From NCBI RefSeq assembly GCF_001686925.1, contig NZ_LVEN01000046.1, positions 1 through 64,000 of the forward strand: a stretch of 64,000 nt of DNA, in the 5' to 3' direction. Below are positions 52,461 to 62,189 of this stretch, one piece after another (position 1 is the stretch's first letter; every line of letters starts with the position of its first letter). Source of the DNA: Flavobacterium piscis. Lineage in GTDB: Bacteria > Bacteroidota > Bacteroidia > Flavobacteriales > Flavobacteriaceae. A model generated the notes under the pieces. It saw nothing but the letters and a program-made list of their open reading frames with translations. It was not told where the DNA came from and made no database searches. Made by a program: the position numbers and the translations under genes.

Positions 52461-55400
52461 TTAGTTTAGCTTAAAATTTACCTGCATTTTCTCTAATTCT
52501 ATCAATAACTCAGTAGAAATCTTAACTTTTAACCTGCGACTTGGCATAGCAAGCTTGGTGACAACCTTTATTTCTTCGACTTCATTCACTTCCTGAATTT
52601 TAGTTTCTTCAAGTTGTGTTTCTCCATCTTCGGCATTTTCATCTACGAAAACGGCATCATCGGCTTCTTCAAAGTCTGTAGGAGTTTCTACTTCGACCAA
52701 ACGCTTTATCTTTTCTAATTCCATAATCTCAAAAGTCACAGAATTATCTCCTTTGTTTGCACTAAACAATTGACTTAAATTATGAATAAATTCAGCCTGC
52801 AAATCTTTTATGTTCAATAACAAAATCAGTTTTTTAGCAAAAGCTTCCAGAATATCCTGCAATTGCCTGATCTCAACAAACTGCATTCTTGGATCTGATT
52901 TTTTACCTGTATCATGATTGACCCAACCGTCTTTTATTAATATTTTAATGAAAGCAAAATTATTCTGAATCAGGAAATGGCGAAATTTTAAGTATTCTTC
53001 ACCAAAAATCTTAAACTCATAACTCTCATCGTATCCTTCTAAATTAAACACCGCCCAGCCTTTTCCGTTTTTTGCCACACGATGCTGAACGTTATTAATG
53101 ATTCCGGCAAAATTTAAATTTTTACCCACATATTCATTCATGCTTTTCAGCGATTCTAGTCGGGAATTACAGAAGTATTTCATCTCGAATCTAAAATCAT
53201 CAAGAGGATGTCCCGAAATGTAAATTCCAACGACTTCTTTCTCTTTTGCTAATTTTTCCATCGTGCTCCAGTCTTCACAAGGAGGCACAACTGGTTCATC
53301 AATTTGCACTTCACTGGTTTCACCAAATAAACTCACTTGCGATGAATTTTCGTTTTCCTGAAACTTAGATCCGTAACGAATTGCTTTTTCATAAAAGGTT
53401 ATTCCGTCGCCATCATCATGAAAATATTGCGCTCTTGTGGTTCCTTCAAACGAATCAAAACCTCCGGCCAAAGCCAGATTTTCGATCGCTTTTTTATTTG
53501 CTGCACGTAAATCGATACGTTTCGCCAAATCAAAAATCGATTTATATTTACCGTCTTTTCTGCTTTCTACAATAGTTGCCACAGCTCCGGAACCCACACC
53601 TTTAATAGCGCCCATTCCAAAACGTACTGCATATTCATCGTTTACCGTGAATTTGTAAAACGACTCGTTTACATCTGGTCCTAAAACCTGTAATCCCATT
53701 CGTTTGCATTCTTCCATAAAAAATGATACTTGTTTGATATCATTCATATTATTCGAAAGCACCGCAGCCATATATTCTGCCGGATAATGTGCTTTTAAAT
53801 ACGCCGTTTGATAGGCAATCCACGCATAACAAGTCGAGTGTGATTTGTTAAAGGCGTAACTCGCAAAGGCTTCCCAGTCTTTCCAGATTTTCTCCAGAAC
53901 TTTTGCATCATGACCTTTTTTTGCCGCTTGTTCTACGAACTTAGGCTTCATTTTATCGAGTACATCTTTTTGTTTTTTACCCATCGCCTTACGCAAAACG
54001 TCGGCCTCACCTTTTGTAAAGTCAGCCAGCGATTGCGACAAAAGCATTACCTGCTCCTGGTAAACGGTAATCCCGTAGGTTTCTCCCAAATACTCCTCAC
54101 AAGCATCTAAATCGTATTTGATTTCTTCTTCGCCATTTTTTCTTCTTACGAAAGAAGGGATATACTCTAAAGGTCCCGGACGATACAAGGCATTCATGGC
54201 AATTAAATCCCCAAAAACCGTTGGCTTCAGATCCTTCATGTATTTCTGCATTCCGGGTGACTCGTATTGGAATATTCCAACCGTTTCTCCTCTCTGGAAA
54301 AGTGCATAAGTCTCAACATCATCAATCGGGAATGTATCCGGATCAAGATCAATTCCGTTTCTGTATTTTACAAGTTTAACGGTATCTTTTATTAAGGTAA
54401 GGGTCTTCAGACCCAAGAAGTCCATCTTCAGCAATCCTGCACTTTCTGCAACCGAGTTATCAAACTGGGTTACATACAAATCAGAATCTTTTGCGGTGGT
54501 TACGGGAACGAAATTCGTAATATCCGATGGCGTAATAATTACCCCACAGGCGTGAATTCCGGTATTTCGCATTGATCCTTCAAGGATTTTTGCCTGTTGA
54601 ATGGTTTCTCCGGCCAAATCATCTTCATTGGCAATGGCGATTAATTCTTTTACATTATCAAATTCATCAGAACGAAGGGCTTTTTTAACTTCATCCTCGT
54701 TTTCAGAAATAAAACGCGCCAGATTCCATTTTGATGGCATCATTGCCGGAATCAATTTGGCAATTCTATCGGCTTCAAATAAAGGTAAATCCAGTACACG
54801 AGCCGTATCACGAATCGCTGATTTGGTTGCCATTTTACCATAAGTGATAATTTGTGCAACCTGATTTTTACCGTATTTATTGATTACATATTCCATTACA
54901 CGACCACGACCCTCGTCATCAAAGTCAATATCAATATCGGGCATGGATACACGGTCAGGATTTAGGAAACGCTCAAAAAGCAAATCGTACTTAATGGGGT
55001 CAATATTGGTAATTCCTAAACAATAAGCTACCGCAGATCCGGCAGCAGATCCACGACCTGGACCTACCGAAACGTCCATATTTCTGGCTTCGGCGATGAA
55101 ATCCTGTACAATCAAAAAGTAACCCGGATATCCGGAATTCGAAATCGTTAATAACTCAAAATCCAAACGTTCCTGAATCGATTCTGTAATTTCGCCATAT
55201 CTTCTTTTTGCACCTTCCATCGTAAGGTGACGTAAGTATTTATTTTCACCACGAACCCCTCCATCTGCATCATCTTCAGGAACTACAAACTCCTGGGGAA
55301 TATCAAATTTAGGAAGCAATACATCACGGTAAAGCGAATAAATCTCGACCTTATCAACGATTTCCTGAATATTAATAATGGCTTCAGGTAAATCAGCGAA

Positions 55401-57002
55401 GAGTTTTTTCATCTCTTCTGATGACTTATAATAGTATTCCTGATTGGGTAATCCGTAGCGATAGCCACGACCACGACCAATTGGTGTCGCTTGTTTTTCG
55501 CCATCTTTTACACACAATAAAATATCGTGTGCGTTGGCATCTTCTTTATTTAAATAATAGGTGTTGTTGGTCGCAATTAATTTAACATTGTGTTTTTGCG
55601 AAAACTCAATCAGCGTTTTATTCACACGATTTTCGTCTTCCTGATTGTGTCGCATTACTTCCAAATAAAAATCATCGCCAAATTGTTCTTTCCACCAAAT
55701 CAAAGCTTCTTCGGCCTGGTTTTCACCAACGTTCAGGATTTTACTCTGGATCTCTCCGTATAAATTCCCGGACAAAACCATGATATCTTCTTTATATTGT
55801 TCGACAATTTTTCGATCAATTCTTGGAACATAATAAAATCCGTCAGTAAAAGCAATCGATGACATTTTGGCCAGATTGTGATACCCTTTTTTATTTTTGG
55901 CCAGTAATACAACCTGATTTCCGTTGTCTTTTTTGCTTTTATCAAGATGGTTGTCGCAGACATTAAATTCACAACCTACGATTGGTTTTATCTCCGTTTC
56001 TGTTGGTTCTTCACCAGCTTCAACCAAAGCTTTATTTTTTGCAGATGCTGCTTTGTTGTGGTTCATAACGGCACTCACAAAATGAAAAGCTCCCATCATG
56101 TTTCCGGTATCGGTCATCGCAACAGCCGGCATACCATTTTTGGCCGTAGCCGCTACAATATTACCAATTCCTATAGTAGATTGAAGAACCGAAAACTGGG
56201 TATGATTGTGTAAATGCGCGTATTTTGCCTCCTTAAAATCTTCTCTGTCAGAATGTGAAACTGTAGTTTCTTTGCCAACCGATTCTAATGCTTTTAGCTG
56301 CTCTCTAATTTTATCAGAAGCGGCTTTTAAATTGATGTGCTTTAAACCAATTAAAGGAAATTCCTGTGGATTTCTATTTTGGAATTCCTTAAAATAATCC
56401 TTATCAACATCCAGTTCTTCTTTCGTAAAAACTTCTCTCCTGATTAATTCCAAAAAACAACGCGTAGTTGCCTCAACGTCGGCAGTTGCGTTGTGCGCTT
56501 CCGCGAAAGGTTTATTAAAAAGATATTCGTGTAATTCTGTTAATGTTGGTAATTTAAATCTTCCTCCACGACCTCCCGGAAGTTTTAATAATGAAGCCGT
56601 AACCTCAGTACAAGTGTCCAAAACCGGCATTGAACTCATAGAAGAATCTACTCCCATTCTATGAAATTCAGCTCCCATGATATTAACGTCAAAACCTAAA
56701 TTCTGACCCACAATAAATTTGGTTTTGCTCAAAGCGATGTTGAATTTCTCCAAAACTTCAGCCAAAGTGATTCCATCGGCTTCAGCCAATTCGGTCGAGA
56801 TTCCATGAATACGTTCGGCATCATACGGAATATTAAATCCGTCAGGTTTCACCAGATAATCCTGATGTTCGACAAGTGTTCCCATTTCGTCATGAAGCTG
56901 CCATGCGATCTGAATACAGCGAGGCCAGTTATCAGAATCGGTAATTGGAGCATCCCAGCGTTTTGGTAATCCGGTTGTTTCGGTATCGAATATTAAATAC
57001 AT
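52461..57002 (-). CDS. dnaE: DNA polymerase III alpha subunit with fused proofreading exonuclease
   Basis: A 1513-residue replicative polymerase. A DnaQ-like 3'-5' exonuclease (residues about 1-195) has FDTET (D6, E8), GQNLGFD and HNATADVE. It is fused to DnaE, whose PHP domain starts near HLHNHTQFS. The palm holds GPGRGSAAGSA and catalytic D689/D691 in PDIDIDFDD. A helix-hairpin-helix and an OB-fold lie toward the C terminus, and the end is acidic then basic. The ATG at 57002 is chosen over a TTG five codons earlier. DnaE proteins of usual length are near 1160 residues; the extra is the exonuclease. The stop overlaps the palindrome TAAATTTTAA/TTAAAATTTA (52441-52463). Confidence 0.95.
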   Translation of the reverse strand: MYLIFDTETTGLPKRWDAPITDSDNWPRCIQIAWQLHDEMGTLVEHQDYLVKPDGFNIPYDAERIHGISTELAEADGITLAEVLEKFNIALSKTKFIVGQNLGFDVNIMGAEFHRMGVDSSMSSMPVLDTCTEVTASLLKLPGGRGGRFKLPTLTELHEYLFNKPFAEAHNATADVEATTRCFLELIRREVFTKEELDVDKDYFKEFQNRNPQEFPLIGLKHINLKAASDKIREQLKALESVGKETTVSHSDREDFKEAKYAHLHNHTQFSVLQSTIGIGNIVAATAKNGMPAVAMTDTGNMMGAFHFVSAVMNHNKAASAKNKALVEAGEEPTETEIKPIVGCEFNVCDNHLDKSKKDNGNQVVLLAKNKKGYHNLAKMSSIAFTDGFYYVPRIDRKIVEQYKEDIMVLSGNLYGEIQSKILNVGENQAEEALIWWKEQFGDDFYLEVMRHNQEDENRVNKTLIEFSQKHNVKLIATNNTYYLNKEDANAHDILLCVKDGEKQATPIGRGRGYRYGLPNQEYYYKSSEEMKKLFADLPEAIINIQEIVDKVEIYSLYRDVLLPKFDIPQEFVVPEDDADGGVRGENKYLRHLTMEGAKRRYGEITESIQERLDFELLTISNSGYPGYFLIVQDFIAEARNMDVSVGPGRGSAAGSAVAYCLGITNIDPIKYDLLFERFLNPDRVSMPDIDIDFDDEGRGRVMEYVINKYGKNQVAQIITYGKMATKSAIRDTARVLDLPLFEADRIAKLIPAMMPSKWNLARFISENEDEVKKALRSDEFDNVKELIAIANEDDLAGETIQQAKILEGSMRNTGIHACGVIITPSDITNFVPVTTAKDSDLYVTQFDNSVAESAGLLKMDFLGLKTLTLIKDTVKLVKYRNGIDLDPDTFPIDDVETYALFQRGETVGIFQYESPGMQKYMKDLKPTVFGDLIAMNALYRPGPLEYIPSFVRRKNGEEEIKYDLDACEEYLGETYGITVYQEQVMLLSQSLADFTKGEADVLRKAMGKKQKDVLDKMKPKFVEQAAKKGHDAKVLEKIWKDWEAFASYAFNKSHSTCYAWIAYQTAYLKAHYPAEYMAAVLSNNMNDIKQVSFFMEECKRMGLQVLGPDVNESFYKFTVNDEYAVRFGMGAIKGVGSGAVATIVESRKDGKYKSIFDLAKRIDLRAANKKAIENLALAGGFDSFEGTTRAQYFHDDGDGITFYEKAIRYGSKFQENENSSQVSLFGETSEVQIDEPVVPPCEDWSTMEKLAKEKEVVGIYISGHPLDDFRFEMKYFCNSRLESLKSMNEYVGKNLNFAGIINNVQHRVAKNGKGWAVFNLEGYDESYEFKIFGEEYLKFRHFLIQNNFAFIKILIKDGWVNHDTGKKSDPRMQFVEIRQLQDILEAFAKKLILLLNIKDLQAEFIHNLSQLFSANKGDNSVTFEIMELEKIKRLVEVETPTDFEEADDAVFVDENAEDGETQLEETKIQEVNEVEEIKVVTKLAMPSRRLKVKISTELLIELEKMQVNFKLN

Positions 57003-57574
57003 AAGTTTAAATAGCAAAAATTAAATTCCAAATTCCAATTCTCAACATTGTAAATAACTGATTACATGAACTATAAAAATCGACAAATAAAATTTGGAGG
57101 AAGTCCAAATTTACGCTTTTTTTGGAGATAGAAAACGGTTAAATCTTTAAAAAATGATTCTTATTAAGTAATCAGTTTTTCTCTTAAAATTCATGAAATT
57201 TCATAAAAATACACTTCTTGGATGTCGTAGTATTTCAATTAAAAATTCTAAAAAAAACATCCTTTAAAACCTTCTATTTTACACTATCAAAAGTCTTTTT
57301 ACATGTAATCTCAAAAAAATACAAAAGAATCCAAAACTAACAATTATTACTATTTTAATTCATTTTGTTACATTTTTTTCAATTAAAACCTATATTCTGT
57401 AATGATTTTGAGATAAATTTGCCAACTATTACAATTAAAGCAGTCAAATCAAAATTAACACAAAAAGAGAAAGTAAAACCAATTTATATTCATTCTACAA
57501 TCAAATTGAACAGCAAAAAAGCGAATACTAATTTGTATTTCAGTTTGGGTATCGTATATAATGAAATATTGCAA
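57003..57574. other. AT-rich gap between dnaE and the leucine operon
   Basis: About 570 bases without a supported gene. A minus-strand -7 box TAAATTTG (57106-57113) could serve dnaE. A 96-codon plus-strand frame (57365-57655) is rejected because the leuC promoter lies inside it. Confidence 0.6.
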
Positions 57575-57604
57575 TTGACGACCTTATATCTTTTTCTAAT
57601 TTTG
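57575..57604 (+). promoter_or_regulatory. Promoter of the leu operon
   Basis: TTG (57575-57577), 19 bases, TAATTTTG (57597-57604): full match to the Bacteroidota pattern. Transcription would start at about 57611, giving a leader of about 56 bases before leuC. Confidence 0.85.
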
Positions 57605-57614
57605 TTTTCCTATT

Positions 57615-57638
57615 ATGATGAGCAGGAAATTGCTGTGA
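57615..57638 (+). CDS. Possible minimal leader peptide before leuC
   Basis: Just after the predicted start of transcription the frame ATG ATG AGC AGG AAA TTG CTG TGA reads Met-Met-Ser-Arg-Lys-Leu-Leu-stop. Two Leu codons at the end suggest a Leu-sensing peptide, but the region is short, no attenuator hairpin is seen, and chance is likely. Confidence 0.2.
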   Translation: MMSRKLL

Positions 57639-57666
57639 TTAGAAATTACAATTAAAAAAAATAAAA

Positions 57667-59061
57667 ATGAGTAAGACATTATTTGACAAAGTATGGGATT
57701 CACATGTAGTGCGTAAAATTGAAGATGGACCAGATGTGTTTTTTATTGATCGTCATTTCATTCATGAAGTTACGAGTCCTGTTGCTTTTTTAGGATTAAA
57801 AGCCAGAGGCGTTAAGGTTTTATACCCGGAACGTACTTTTGCAACTGCAGATCACAATACACCAACCATAAACCAACATTTACCAGTTGAAGATGCACTA
57901 TCTGCCAATCAGCTTAAAGCGCTTGAAGATAATGCTGCCGAGTACGGAATTTCACACTGGGGATTAGGTCACATTAAAAATGGAATTGTACACGTAGTGG
58001 GTCCTGAAAACGGAATTACTTTGCCAGGTGCTACTATTGTTTGTGGAGATTCACACACTTCTACTCACGGTGCTTTTGGAGCGATTGCTTTTGGTATCGG
58101 AACTTCTGAGGTGGAGATGGTGCTTTCTACACAATGTATCATGCAGCCAAAACCAAAGAAAATGCGTATTAACGTAAACGGTCAATTGAGCAAAGGTGTT
58201 GGTCCAAAAGACGTTGCACTTTATATTATTGCACAATTAACTACTTCTGGAGGTACAGGTTATTTTGTTGAATACGCCGGAGATGTTTTCGAAAATATGA
58301 CAATGGAAGGCCGTATGACTGTTTGTAACCTAAGTATCGAAATGGGTGCTCGTGGTGGAATGATCGCTCCGGACCAAAAAACTTTTGATTTCCTTGAAGG
58401 AAGATTGTACGCTCCAAAAGGAGAAGCCTGGACTAAAGCGGTTGAATACTGGAAAACGCTAAAAACAGATGCTGATGCTGTTTTTGATGCTGAATTAAAT
58501 ATCAACGCTTCAGACATTGAACCAATGATTACTTATGGTACTAACCCTGGAATGGGAATTGGTATCTCTAAACATATTCCGAATGCCAACCAAGTTGAAG
58601 GCGGAGAGGAAACTTACAAAAAATCTTTAGCTTACATGGGCTTTGAAGAAGATGATGTAATGATTGGAAAACCAATTGATTATGTTTTCTTAGGAAGTTG
58701 TACAAACGGCCGTATTGAAGATTTTAGAGCTTTTACAGAAATTGTAAAAGGAAGAAAAAAAGCAGATAATGTTACCGCTTGGCTAGTTCCGGGTTCGCAC
58801 GTAGTTGAAGCTCAAATTAAAGAAGAAGGCCTTTTAGATATTTTAACTGAAGCTGGTTTTGTATTACGTCAGCCTGGTTGTTCTGCTTGTTTAGCAATGA
58901 ACGATGATAAAGTTCCAGCTGGAAAATATGCAGTGAGTACATCAAACAGAAACTTTGAAGGTCGTCAGGGTCCTGGTTCAAGAACATTATTAGCAAGCCC
59001 AATTATGGCTGCCGCTGCTGCTGTTACAGGAAAACTAACTGATCCAAGGGAATTATTCTAG
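57667..59061 (+). CDS. leuC: 3-isopropylmalate dehydratase large subunit
   Basis: A 464-residue aconitase-family enzyme subunit that, with LeuD, isomerises 2-isopropylmalate to 3-isopropylmalate. The 4Fe-4S ligands are C345, C405 and C408 (SCTNGR and GCSACLAMN). The substrate segment GDSHTSTHGAFGA is present. It is first in the order leuC-leuD-methyltransferase-leuA-leuB behind one clear promoter. Confidence 0.97.
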   Translation: MSKTLFDKVWDSHVVRKIEDGPDVFFIDRHFIHEVTSPVAFLGLKARGVKVLYPERTFATADHNTPTINQHLPVEDALSANQLKALEDNAAEYGISHWGLGHIKNGIVHVVGPENGITLPGATIVCGDSHTSTHGAFGAIAFGIGTSEVEMVLSTQCIMQPKPKKMRINVNGQLSKGVGPKDVALYIIAQLTTSGGTGYFVEYAGDVFENMTMEGRMTVCNLSIEMGARGGMIAPDQKTFDFLEGRLYAPKGEAWTKAVEYWKTLKTDADAVFDAELNINASDIEPMITYGTNPGMGIGISKHIPNANQVEGGEETYKKSLAYMGFEEDDVMIGKPIDYVFLGSCTNGRIEDFRAFTEIVKGRKKADNVTAWLVPGSHVVEAQIKEEGLLDILTEAGFVLRQPGCSACLAMNDDKVPAGKYAVSTSNRNFEGRQGPGSRTLLASPIMAAAAAVTGKLTDPRELF

Positions 59062-59175
59062 TCAATGACAATTGCAATAACAATTTCAAAAATTCAATAA
59101 AATTGCTTTTAGGTTTAATATAGATTCTCATTTTCAGAAAATCTAAAATCTAAAATCCAAAAATCTAAAATTAAA

Positions 59176-59772
59176 ATGGCATACGATAAATTTAATATAC
59201 TTACCAGCAGCGCAGTGCCGTTGCCAATTGAGAACGTAGATACGGATCAAATTATTCCGGCTCGTTTCTTAAAAGCTACAAAACGCGAAGGTTTTGGAGA
59301 CAACCTTTTCAGAGACTGGAGATATAACGGAGATGATACTCCAAAAGCTGATTTCGTTTTAAACGATTCAACTTACAGCGGAAAAATTTTGGTTGGAGGA
59401 AAAAACTTCGGTTCAGGATCTTCAAGAGAGCACGCTGCGTGGGCAGTTTACGATTACGGTTTTAGAGCTGTAGTTTCTAGTTTCTTTGCTGACATCTTCA
59501 AAGGAAACTGTTTGAATATTGGTGTTTTGCCAGTTCAGGTTAGCCCTGAATTTGCTGATACTATTTTTAAAGCAATTGAAGCTGATCCTAAAACAGAATT
59601 GGAAATTAACTTGCCAAATCAAACGATTACTTTATTGGCAACGGGCCAATCAGAATCTTTTGCTATAAACGGATACAAAAAGAACAACATGATCAATGGT
59701 TTTGACGACATTGATTATTTACAAAATATTAAGGAAGATATCGTGGCTTTCGCCGATAAACTTCCTTACTAA
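59176..59772 (+). CDS. leuD: 3-isopropylmalate dehydratase small subunit
   Basis: A 198-residue swivel-domain partner of LeuC. The conserved N-terminal VDTDQIIPARFLK (20-32) and GGKNFGSGSSREHAAWA (about 74-90) are present. The 114-base gap from leuC holds a short AAAATCT direct repeat (59138-59170) and no promoter. Confidence 0.96.
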   Translation: MAYDKFNILTSSAVPLPIENVDTDQIIPARFLKATKREGFGDNLFRDWRYNGDDTPKADFVLNDSTYSGKILVGGKNFGSGSSREHAAWAVYDYGFRAVVSSFFADIFKGNCLNIGVLPVQVSPEFADTIFKAIEADPKTELEINLPNQTITLLATGQSESFAINGYKKNNMINGFDDIDYLQNIKEDIVAFADKLPY

Positions 59773-59873
59773 ACACAACCAACTAAAATGCAGTTACGTA
59801 AGTTTCAATTCTACAGTTGGGCTTTGTAACTGCTTTTGATTTTAATTTTTGAATCAAAAACTCTTTCTAAAAA

Positions 59874-60446
59874 ATGAACGACAACAACATTGTATTGCCA
59901 AAATTTTATTCGGAAATCAAAAGTGATTCTGAAAAAATTACGTTTTCAATGCCGTCAGATTTACAAACAGGAAGTTTTCTTCGCACATTAACCGCAACAA
60001 AAAAAGACGGCCACTTTTTAGAATTAGGAACCGGAACCGGATTGTCACTTGCATGGATGATTGAGGGAATGAGTGAAAATTCAAATTTAATTTCAATTGA
60101 TAATTCAGCAGAGTACCAAAGTATTGCAAAGAAATATTTTCAGAACTCAAATGTTTCTTTCGTTTGTGAAGATGCCGAACAATGGATTTTAAATTATAAA
60201 GATTCAAAATTTGATTTGATTTTTGCTGATGCCTGGCCGGGCAAATATGCAGTTTTAGACGAAACTTTAAACTTATTGAATTCAGGCGGTATCTATTTAA
60301 TTGATGATATGCTGCCTCAAAAAAACTGGCCGGTAAATCACGACAAAAATGTCGAAAAACTGATTCAGGATTTAGAAAAAAGACAAGACATTCAATTAAC
60401 AAAAATGTGTTGGTCGACAGGTTTAGTTCTGATAACCAAAATATAA
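59874..60446 (+). CDS. O-methyltransferase-like SAM enzyme
   Basis: A 190-residue class I SAM-dependent methyltransferase. The SAM-binding loop is ELGTGTGLS (50-58) and the acidic end of strand 2 is SIDNSAEY. The later DLIFADAWPGKYAVLDE and LIDDMLPQ segments fit the O-methyltransferase_3-type family. It is transcribed within the leu operon between leuD and leuA, although the leucine pathway needs no methyltransferase. It may act on a small molecule linked to branched-chain amino acids, or simply be a passenger. Confidence 0.82.
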   Translation: MNDNNIVLPKFYSEIKSDSEKITFSMPSDLQTGSFLRTLTATKKDGHFLELGTGTGLSLAWMIEGMSENSNLISIDNSAEYQSIAKKYFQNSNVSFVCEDAEQWILNYKDSKFDLIFADAWPGKYAVLDETLNLLNSGGIYLIDDMLPQKNWPVNHDKNVEKLIQDLEKRQDIQLTKMCWSTGLVLITKI

Positions 60447-60488
60447 AATATTAAGATTAGTCATGCTTTCAAAGCAAACAATATTATA

Positions 60489-62009
60489 ATGGAAAAAAGA
60501 AAAATTGAAATAATGGATACGACGCTTCGTGATGGTGAGCAAACCTCGGGAGTATCATTTTCTGCTGCAGAAAAATTAACCATTGCACAATTGTTGTTGG
60601 AAGAATTAAATATTGACAGAATCGAAATTGCTTCTGCCCGCGTAAGCGAAGGCGAATTTCAGGCGGTAAAAGGTATCACTACCTGGGCTGAAGAACGAGG
60701 TTACATCAACCGAATTGAAGTACTTTCGTTTGTAGACGGAGGCGTTTCGATTGAATGGATGAAAAAAGCAGGTGCCAAAGTGCAAAATTTATTGACCAAA
60801 GGTTCAATGAATCACCTGACACATCAATTAAAAAAAACACCGGAACAACACTTTTCTGAAATTGCAGAAATCATTGCTTTAGCGAAAGAAAACAATATTG
60901 ACACCAACGTTTATCTGGAAGACTGGAGCAACGGAATGAGAAATTCACCCGAATATGTTTTTCAGTTTTTAGATTTTCTATCTACTCAGCCCGTTAAAAG
61001 AGTTTTACTCCCTGATACTTTAGGCGTATTAATTCCGTCTTTGACTTTTGAATTTATCTCAAAAATCAGAGCGAAATATCCGCAGATTCATTTTGATTTT
61101 CATGCGCATAACGATTACGATTTAAGTATTGCGAATGTTATGGAAGCCGTAAAAGCTGGCATAAACGGACTTCATGTTACCGTAAACGGAATGGGAGAAC
61201 GAGCAGGAAACGCGCCACTTGAAAGTACAGTTGCCGTTATAAATGATTATTTACCGGAAGTAAGCATCAATATAAAAGAAACTTCTCTATATACTGTAAG
61301 CAAACTAGTAGAGACTTTTACAGGATATAGAATTCCTGCCAACAAACCCATTGTTGGAGATAATGTTTTTACACAAACTGCCGGAATTCACGCTGACGGC
61401 GACAACAAAAATAATTTATATTTTAATGATTTACTTCCGGAACGTTTTGGCAGAAAAAGAAAATACGCCTTGGGAAAAACTTCGGGTAAAGCCAATATCG
61501 AAAAAAATCTTCAGGAATTGGGTTTAAAATTAAATCAGGAAGATTTGAAATTGGTTACCCAAAGAATTATCGAATTGGGTGATAAAAAAGAAACCGTTAC
61601 TAAAGAAGATTTGCCATACATCATTTCAGATGTTTTGGACAGTCATACTTACGAAGATAAAATTACAATTGAATCTTACGTATTAATGCATTCAAAAGGA
61701 ATGCGTCCGTCGACAACTTTGCTCTTAAAAATCGACGATGAAATTATCGAAGAAAGTGCTCAGGGAGATGGTCAGTTTGACGCTTTTATGAATGCGCTCT
61801 CAAAAATTTACAAAAGCAAAAAACTAATACTTCCAAAATTGATTGATTACGCCGTGAGAATCCCACCCGGAAGTAGCTCCGACGCTTTATGCGAAACGAT
61901 CATTACCTGGGTAAACAACGGAAAAGAATTTAAAACAAGAGGTTTAGATTCTGATCAAACAGTTGCAGCGATTATTGCGACACAAAAGATGTTGAATGTA
62001 ATTGGCTAA
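60489..62009 (+). CDS. leuA: 2-isopropylmalate synthase-type enzyme
   Basis: A 506-residue HMGL-like enzyme joining acetyl-CoA to a 2-oxoacid. The catalytic motif DTTLRDGEQTSGVSF starts at about 10 and the metal site HAHNDYD is near 212-218. The hinge GNAPLEST and a C-terminal allosteric (LeuA dimer) domain (about 390-500) are present. In this operon it should make 2-isopropylmalate. A citramalate synthase (CimA), made from the same parts, cannot be excluded by eye. It follows the methyltransferase by 42 bases. Confidence 0.88.
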   Translation: MEKRKIEIMDTTLRDGEQTSGVSFSAAEKLTIAQLLLEELNIDRIEIASARVSEGEFQAVKGITTWAEERGYINRIEVLSFVDGGVSIEWMKKAGAKVQNLLTKGSMNHLTHQLKKTPEQHFSEIAEIIALAKENNIDTNVYLEDWSNGMRNSPEYVFQFLDFLSTQPVKRVLLPDTLGVLIPSLTFEFISKIRAKYPQIHFDFHAHNDYDLSIANVMEAVKAGINGLHVTVNGMGERAGNAPLESTVAVINDYLPEVSINIKETSLYTVSKLVETFTGYRIPANKPIVGDNVFTQTAGIHADGDNKNNLYFNDLLPERFGRKRKYALGKTSGKANIEKNLQELGLKLNQEDLKLVTQRIIELGDKKETVTKEDLPYIISDVLDSHTYEDKITIESYVLMHSKGMRPSTTLLLKIDDEIIEESAQGDGQFDAFMNALSKIYKSKKLILPKLIDYAVRIPPGSSSDALCETIITWVNNGKEFKTRGLDSDQTVAAIIATQKMLNVIG

Positions 62010-62013
62010 GATG

Positions 62014-62180
62014 CTAAGTTGCTAAGGTTCTGAGATTTTTTCTTTGAACTTATAATCTTAAAAAACTTAGAACCATAGAAAATCAAGACCTTAGAACCTT
62101 AAAAAATTTATAAATTAGTAATTCTGACTCACTAAGATAAAACTTAGAACCTTAGCAACTCAGAGCCTTAGAACCTTAAA
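62014..62180. repeat. Inverted repeat of CTTAGAACC words
   Basis: Arms 62014-62034 and 62143-62163 match 19 of 21 bases. Between and after them CTTAGAACC words recur at about 62077, 62092 and 62168. The gap lies inside the leu operon between leuA and leuB and could modulate expression of leuB. Confidence 0.7.
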
Positions 62181-62189
62181 ATAAAAAAA

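Noticed and set aside
57365..57655. 96-codon plus-strand frame before leuC
   Set aside because: The leuC promoter (57575-57604) lies inside it and the translated sequence has no recognisable domain.
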